A stretch of 9,992 bases of DNA. Origin: Micropepsaceae bacterium (GTDB taxonomy: Bacteria > Pseudomonadota > Alphaproteobacteria > Micropepsales > Micropepsaceae). The translations under genes and the position numbers were made by a program. Positions within the stretch are counted from its first letter, which is position 1, and the number at the start of each line of letters is the position of its first letter. This document shows, in pieces, positions 6,721-9,992 of this stretch. Under the pieces are notes generated by a model. It searched no databases, was not told where the DNA came from, and saw only the letters and a list, made by a program, of their open reading frames with translations. Location of the stretch: contig JANWHR010000131.1 in NCBI GenBank assembly GCA_025450355.1, forward strand, positions 1 to 9,992, read 5' to 3'.

Positions 6721-8139
6721 GTGCTGCGCCCTTTGACACCGTTCGCGCGCAAGTTGCCCTCGCCGGATGATCAGCGCCGGCTGATGCCGTGCCTCACGGG
6801 CGCTGAACTGACCTTCATCGGCATCGGCAACATGATCGGCACGGGGATATTCGTGCTGACAGGCATCGCGGCCGCCACACAGGCGGGACCTGGACTGATT
6901 TTGTCATTTGTCGCGGCAGGGATTGCCTGTGCGTTCGTCGCCTTTGCCTATGCGGAACTGGCGGCAAGCATCGGAGGTTGCGGCGCGGCCTACGGCTATG
7001 CCTATGCGCTGTTCGGCGAACTGCCCGCCTGGCTGGCAGGATGGAATGTCCTCTTCTGTTTCGGATCGGCGCTTGCGGCGGTCGCCAATGGCTGGTCCGG
7101 CTACTTCAGCAACGCGCTCGAGGCGCTCGGAATCGCCCTGCCTCCGGCGCTGACAAAAGCCCCCGCGGCGGGAGGCGTCGTCAATCTCCCGGCCGTCGCC
7201 ATCATTCTCCTGCTCATGCTGGCGCTGCTCGCCGGTGTCAAGCAAAGTGCAAGATTCAACAAGTTCATCGTGCTGGCAAAACTGCTGGCGCTGATCGTCT
7301 TTCTCGCGGTCGCCAGCTTTCACATCCGGCCTGCACTGTGGCGGCCGTTCATGCCTTTTGGCTGGTTTTCCCATCAGCCGGACGGAAGCACCGTGGGTGT
7401 CCTTGCCGCCGCATCCGTCGTGTTCTTCGCCTATCGCGGATTTCAAACGGTTTCATTCGCGGTGGAAGAAGCGCGCCGGCCGCAACGCGATGTGCCGTTC
7501 GGAATCCTGGGTTCCCTCGCAGTCTGTACGATCCTGTATCTCGCGGTGGCGGGGGCGCTCACCGGCATTGCGCCATATCAATCATTGAACGTGTCTTCGC
7601 CCATCGCCTTCGCGCTGCTGAAGCTGGGCTATGGCTGGGGATCGGCGCTGGTCGCGGCAGGCGTGATCGTCGGACTGACATCCACGATGCTGATGATTTA
7701 TTACGCGCTGACGCGAATGGTCTTCGCCATGGCGCGAGATGGGCTGATGCCGGAATTCTTTTCCGTGCTGCATCCGCGCAGCAAAACCCCCGTCAATGCG
7801 ACCGTGCTGGGCGGTTTCGTGATGGCCGCGCTGGCCGGAACCGCGCCCCTGACGGCGCTTGCGCAGCTGGTCAATGCCGGAACGCTGGTGGAGTTCGTGC
7901 TGGTATGTGCCGCAATGATCCTCCTGCGCCGACGCACCGATCTGGCGCGGCCGTTCCGTGCCCCTGGAGGGGTGGTGATCGCAATCGCCGGCATCGCAGC
8001 CTGTGGCGCGCTGCTCGCCTTCCTGCCGGCGGCTATCCTGGAAGGCTACGCACTCTGCATGGCCGTTGGTTTGGTGCTCTACTTTGGCTACGCCGCGCGG
8101 GCGTCAGCGCGGCGAACGCTTCGCCAAAATCCGTTGTAG
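6721..8139 (+). CDS. APC-superfamily amino-acid permease (cationic amino-acid transporter-like)
   Basis: This inner-membrane amino-acid transporter has about 12 hydrophobic helices over 472 aa. The first helix holds the substrate-binding GIGNMIGTGIFVLTG (34-48), followed by AYAELAAS (77-83) and YGYAYALFGELPAWLAGW in helix 3. Lys 187 (VLAKLLALIVF) matches the conserved Lys of helix 5 in CAT-type transporters. FFAYRGFQTVSFAVEEA RRPQRDVP forms the helix-6 region. Two deviations are visible: helix 3 reads WNVLFCF where relatives usually have an acidic residue in a W-x-L-x-L-E-Y motif, and helix 6 has GFQ where GFD is common. Substrate cannot be stated. The start is uncertain: GTG 6721 lies 4 bases after hisB, with TTG 6733 and ATG 6784 as alternatives, none with a clear ribosome-binding site, so coupling to hisB is likely. 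The 3' end overlaps regA by 36 bases. Confidence 0.88.
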   Translation: MLRPLTPFARKLPSPDDQRRLMPCLTGAELTFIGIGNMIGTGIFVLTGIAAATQAGPGLILSFVAAGIACAFVAFAYAELAASIGGCGAAYGYAYALFGELPAWLAGWNVLFCFGSALAAVANGWSGYFSNALEALGIALPPALTKAPAAGGVVNLPAVAIILLLMLALLAGVKQSARFNKFIVLAKLLALIVFLAVASFHIRPALWRPFMPFGWFSHQPDGSTVGVLAAASVVFFAYRGFQTVSFAVEEARRPQRDVPFGILGSLAVCTILYLAVAGALTGIAPYQSLNVSSPIAFALLKLGYGWGSALVAAGVIVGLTSTMLMIYYALTRMVFAMARDGLMPEFFSVLHPRSKTPVNATVLGGFVMAALAGTAPLTALAQLVNAGTLVEFVLVCAAMILLRRRTDLARPFRAPGGVVIAIAGIAACGALLAFLPAAILEGYALCMAVGLVLYFGYAARASARRTLRQNPL

Positions 8140-8649
8140 CGTCCGGCGGTGCATGTTCAGGCGTCGTGCCGTTTCCGAGACATTATGGCCGCAGAGTTCA
8201 TACACGCGCTGAATGTGCTCCCAACGCACGCGGTCGGCCGACATGGGATTTTCCGGCGGCTGCGGTTTGGCGCCCGGCGCCGCCAGCAGCGCGCCCATGA
8301 TGTCATCGGCATCCGCCGGGTTCGACAGATAATCGATCGCGCCAAATTTTACTGCCGCAACCGCGGTCGCGATGTTGCCAAAGCCGGTCAGCACAACCAC
8401 ACGGGCCCCAGTGCGGACCTCATGCAGTTTCTCGACCACGTCCAGACCGGTCCCGTCATCCAGTTTCAGAACGACGACGGCAAAAGCCGGCGGCGCATGA
8501 TCGACCATTGCGACGCCTTCGCGGACGGTCTCTGCGCTTTTGACCTGAAAGCCACGCGTTTCCATCGCGCGCGCAAGCCTTTCCCGGAATGGACGGTCGT
8601 CATCCACAATGAGAAGACTTTTTTCTTCGGGAAGGGAAATCTGCTCCAT
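8104..8649 (-). CDS. regA: RegA/PrrA/ActR-type response regulator with a degenerate phosphorylation site
   Basis: RegA is the DNA-binding half of the global redox two-component system of alphaproteobacteria. The 181-aa protein has the usual order of receiver (1-120), proline-rich linker (GAKPQPPENPMSADRVRW) and Fis-type helix-turn-helix (HIQRVYELCGHNVSETARRL, then NMHRRTLQRILAKRSPR), which is near-identical to the family. The acidic pocket is present (IVDDD, 14-18), as is Thr 88 (VVVLTGFGN). However, the phosphoacceptor position reads V-V-V-L-K-L at 58-63 where the family has V-(V/I)-D-L-R-L, so residue 60 is Val (codon GTT at 8472-8470). The switch Lys, normally in a YLAKPADAD-type motif, is Asn 110 (AAC at 8322-8320, YLSNPADAD). 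Both are single-base differences from the expected codons. It follows regB on the same strand after 75 bp. Confidence 0.93.
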   Translation of the reverse strand: MEQISLPEEKSLLIVDDDRPFRERLARAMETRGFQVKSAETVREGVAMVDHAPPAFAVVVLKLDDGTGLDVVEKLHEVRTGARVVVLTGFGNIATAVAAVKFGAIDYLSNPADADDIMGALLAAPGAKPQPPENPMSADRVRWEHIQRVYELCGHNVSETARRLNMHRRTLQRILAKRSPR

Positions 8650-8684
8650 TTTCGTTCGCCAAATGTGCTCTTCGGGTTGCTATA

Positions 8685-8699
8685 GCGCGCAGCGCGCGC
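8685..8699. repeat. GC-rich hairpin in the regB-regA spacer
   Basis: A perfect six-base-pair stem (GCGCGC on both sides) encloses a three-base AGC loop. On the sense strand it is followed by TATAGC and the regA leader. A TTTGGC hexamer 18 bases before TATAGC could make it the spacer of a weak regA promoter. Alternatively it may act as an RNA stem that tunes the regA:regB ratio. No T-run follows, so it is not a classic terminator. Confidence 0.4.
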
Positions 8700-8724
8700 C
8701 GGGCCAAACGTTAATTCCCGCCCC

Positions 8725-9992
8725 TCACATATGAATGTCCTGCCGGGGCGGGGCGTCCCCGTCAATGGCGCCCCTGGGCCAGGTGACGGCAACACAGGCC
8801 CCGCCGTCTCTGCCATTGCGCGCCGTGACGCTCCCGCCGGTATATTCAATGAGCGTCTTGGCGATGAAAAATCCGAGGCCCATGCCTTCCTGCTTGCCGT
8901 CGGCCGGATCGAGTTCACGCTCGTCCATAGCGCCTCCCGCCTTCCGTGACGTGACATAGGGTTCGCCGATCTGTTCAAGGATTTCGGCGGCAAAGCCGGG
9001 TCCATCGTCCTTGACTTCGACCGACAATTGCCCGGCGTCCCAGCGCGCAACCAGCCTCACTTCTGACGCGGCGAAATCGGCGGCATTCTCAATGATATTA
9101 CCGAGCCCGTGCTGAATTTCAGGCACGCGCCAGATCTTGGGCATGGGCCCGCCCTGAACCGAAATGGCGATATTCACGTCAAGCCCCCGATGGGGCGTCG
9201 CGATATCGTCCAGAAATGCGCCCACGGGCAGTCTTTGCGCCTGACCGAGCACGGTCTCTTCCGGCTGGGCAAGGCGGGCGTGGATGGCGCGGCAACGTTC
9301 GGCCTCGGCGCGAAGCAACCGGAAATCGTCTGTATGAGGATCAGTGGCGAGGTCCCGCTCAAGTTCGTGCGCGACCACGGCGATTGTGCCAAGCGGCGTT
9401 CCCAGCTCATGCGCCGCCGCGGCCGCCAGCGCACCCAGCGCCCCAAGCCGCCGCTCCCGTGCCAGCGCAAGCTGGGTGGCCGAGAGCGCCGCCGACATGC
9501 GAGCCGCCTCATGCGCGATCCGCCAGGCGTAAATCGACGTGAAGCCGATCCCAAGCAGCAGAGAGACCCAGATACCGAATTGGTACAGCGCAGGCAGACG
9601 GAACCCGTTGACCGGCGCCCACGGCAGCGGCAAATGCGCCTGCCACAGAAAGGAAATCGAGGCCATCGCAAGGACGCAGAGAAAGCCGGTATTGAGCAGG
9701 TCGAGAGTGGCGGCGGAAATCACCACCGGAGCAAGAAACAGCAGCGCAAACGGATTCTCGAGACCGCCGGTGAAGAACAGAAGCACGGCCAACTGCACGA
9801 CGTCATAGGCGAGAAATGCCGTCGCTTCGCCGGGAGTAAGCCGCTTGGCAGAGGGGTAGGCGACTGCCAGCATGACATTGAGCAGCGCGCTGGCCAGGAT
9901 CGGTGACGCAGCCAGCAGCAGCGGAAAATCGAAATTGAGCCCGATCCGCACCCCGAGCAGCGCAATCGTCTGCCCGACAATGGCAAGCCAGC
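8725..9992 (-). CDS. regB: RegB/PrrB/ActS-type redox sensor histidine kinase, 5'-truncated by window edge
   Basis: RegB is the membrane sensor kinase that phosphorylates RegA according to quinone-pool and thiol redox state. A GTG at 9951 could start a 408-aa protein. The frame continues upstream to the edge as WLAIVGQTIALLG, which matches the first transmembrane region of RegB, so the true start is outside the window. Numbered from that GTG, the quinone-sensing loop GGLENPF is at 62-68, the H-box HELGTPL has His 181, the redox Cys is 220 (ERCRAIHARL), the N-box HGLGNIIENAADFA is at 281-294, and the G-boxes are DDGPGF (315-320) and GMGLGFFIAKTLIEYTGG (356-373). Around six membrane helices are expected, of which most are visible before residue 145. 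All catalytic elements look intact. It ends 75 bp before regA; the senC gene often placed with this pair is not between them. Confidence 0.95.
   Translation of the reverse strand, partial: WLAIVGQTIALLGVRIGLNFDFPLLLAASPILASALLNVMLAVAYPSAKRLTPGEATAFLAYDVVQLAVLLFFTGGLENPFALLFLAPVVISAATLDLLNTGFLCVLAMASISFLWQAHLPLPWAPVNGFRLPALYQFGIWVSLLLGIGFTSIYAWRIAHEAARMSAALSATQLALARERRLGALGALAAAAAHELGTPLGTIAVVAHELERDLATDPHTDDFRLLRAEAERCRAIHARLAQPEETVLGQAQRLPVGAFLDDIATPHRGLDVNIAISVQGGPMPKIWRVPEIQHGLGNIIENAADFAASEVRLVARWDAGQLSVEVKDDGPGFAAEILEQIGEPYVTSRKAGGAMDERELDPADGKQEGMGLGFFIAKTLIEYTGGSVTARNGRDGGACVAVTWPRGAIDGDAPPRQDIHM

Noticed and set aside
6978..8300. A 440-codon open frame overlapping the permease in another frame
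   Set aside because: The translation is Arg/Ala/Gly-rich without helices or motifs, while the overlapping frame encodes a clear 12-helix transporter.
9109..9906. 265-codon plus-strand frame antisense to regB
   Set aside because: Charge-rich shadow frame of a well-supported histidine kinase.
9940..9951. GTG at 9951 as the real regB start
   Set aside because: The frame continues to the window edge with WLAIVGQTIALLG, which fits the first membrane segment of RegB, so the GTG is internal.

Overview
This window looks like chromosomal housekeeping DNA from a high-GC alphaproteobacterium. The evidence is the metK-trmB-rimP-nusA neighbourhood, an hslV with an 8-residue propeptide next to a monofunctional hisB, and a RegB/RegA (PrrB/PrrA, ActS/ActR) redox two-component pair. 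No rRNA, tRNA, CRISPR array, integrase or transposase is visible. I cannot place it below class level.

Layout from left to right. Positions 1-1332 (minus strand) hold rimP and the first 218 codons of nusA, 2 bases apart. The last 73 bases at the left edge no longer match NusA. Positions 1430-2218 (plus strand) hold a CPBP-family membrane protease that faces the opposite way, wedged between trmB and rimP. Positions 2221-6023 (minus strand) hold hslV, hslU, metK and trmB, with hslV/hslU overlapping by 4 bases and metK/trmB probably overlapping. Positions 6117-8139 (plus strand) hold hisB and an APC-superfamily amino-acid permease. Positions 8104-9992 (minus strand) hold regB, running off the right edge, and then regA, whose 3' end overlaps the 3' end of the permease. 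Non-coding DNA is scarce. The only sizeable gaps are about 100 bp (rimP/CPBP), 83 bp (hslU/metK), 93 bp (hslV/hisB) and 75 bp (regB/regA).

Jobs: hslVU is an ATP-dependent protease. metK makes S-adenosylmethionine, which trmB uses to make m7G46 in tRNA. rimP matures the 30S subunit and nusA controls transcription elongation and termination. hisB is a histidine biosynthesis step. RegB/RegA is the global redox switch of alphaproteobacteria.

The oddities are more interesting than the gene list. (1) metK, normally essential, has an in-frame TAG at codon 161 where the family has Glu, with both halves otherwise intact. (2) The RegA receiver has Val at the phosphoacceptor Asp position and Asn at the conserved switch Lys position, beside a RegB kinase whose visible H, N and G boxes and redox Cys are intact. 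(3) nusA loses family similarity abruptly at about position 73. (4) The CPBP gene interrupts a usually tight translation-gene cluster. Several of these are single-base differences from the expected codon, so sequencing or assembly error has to be excluded before biology is argued. I found no strong candidate for an entirely new multi-gene system.
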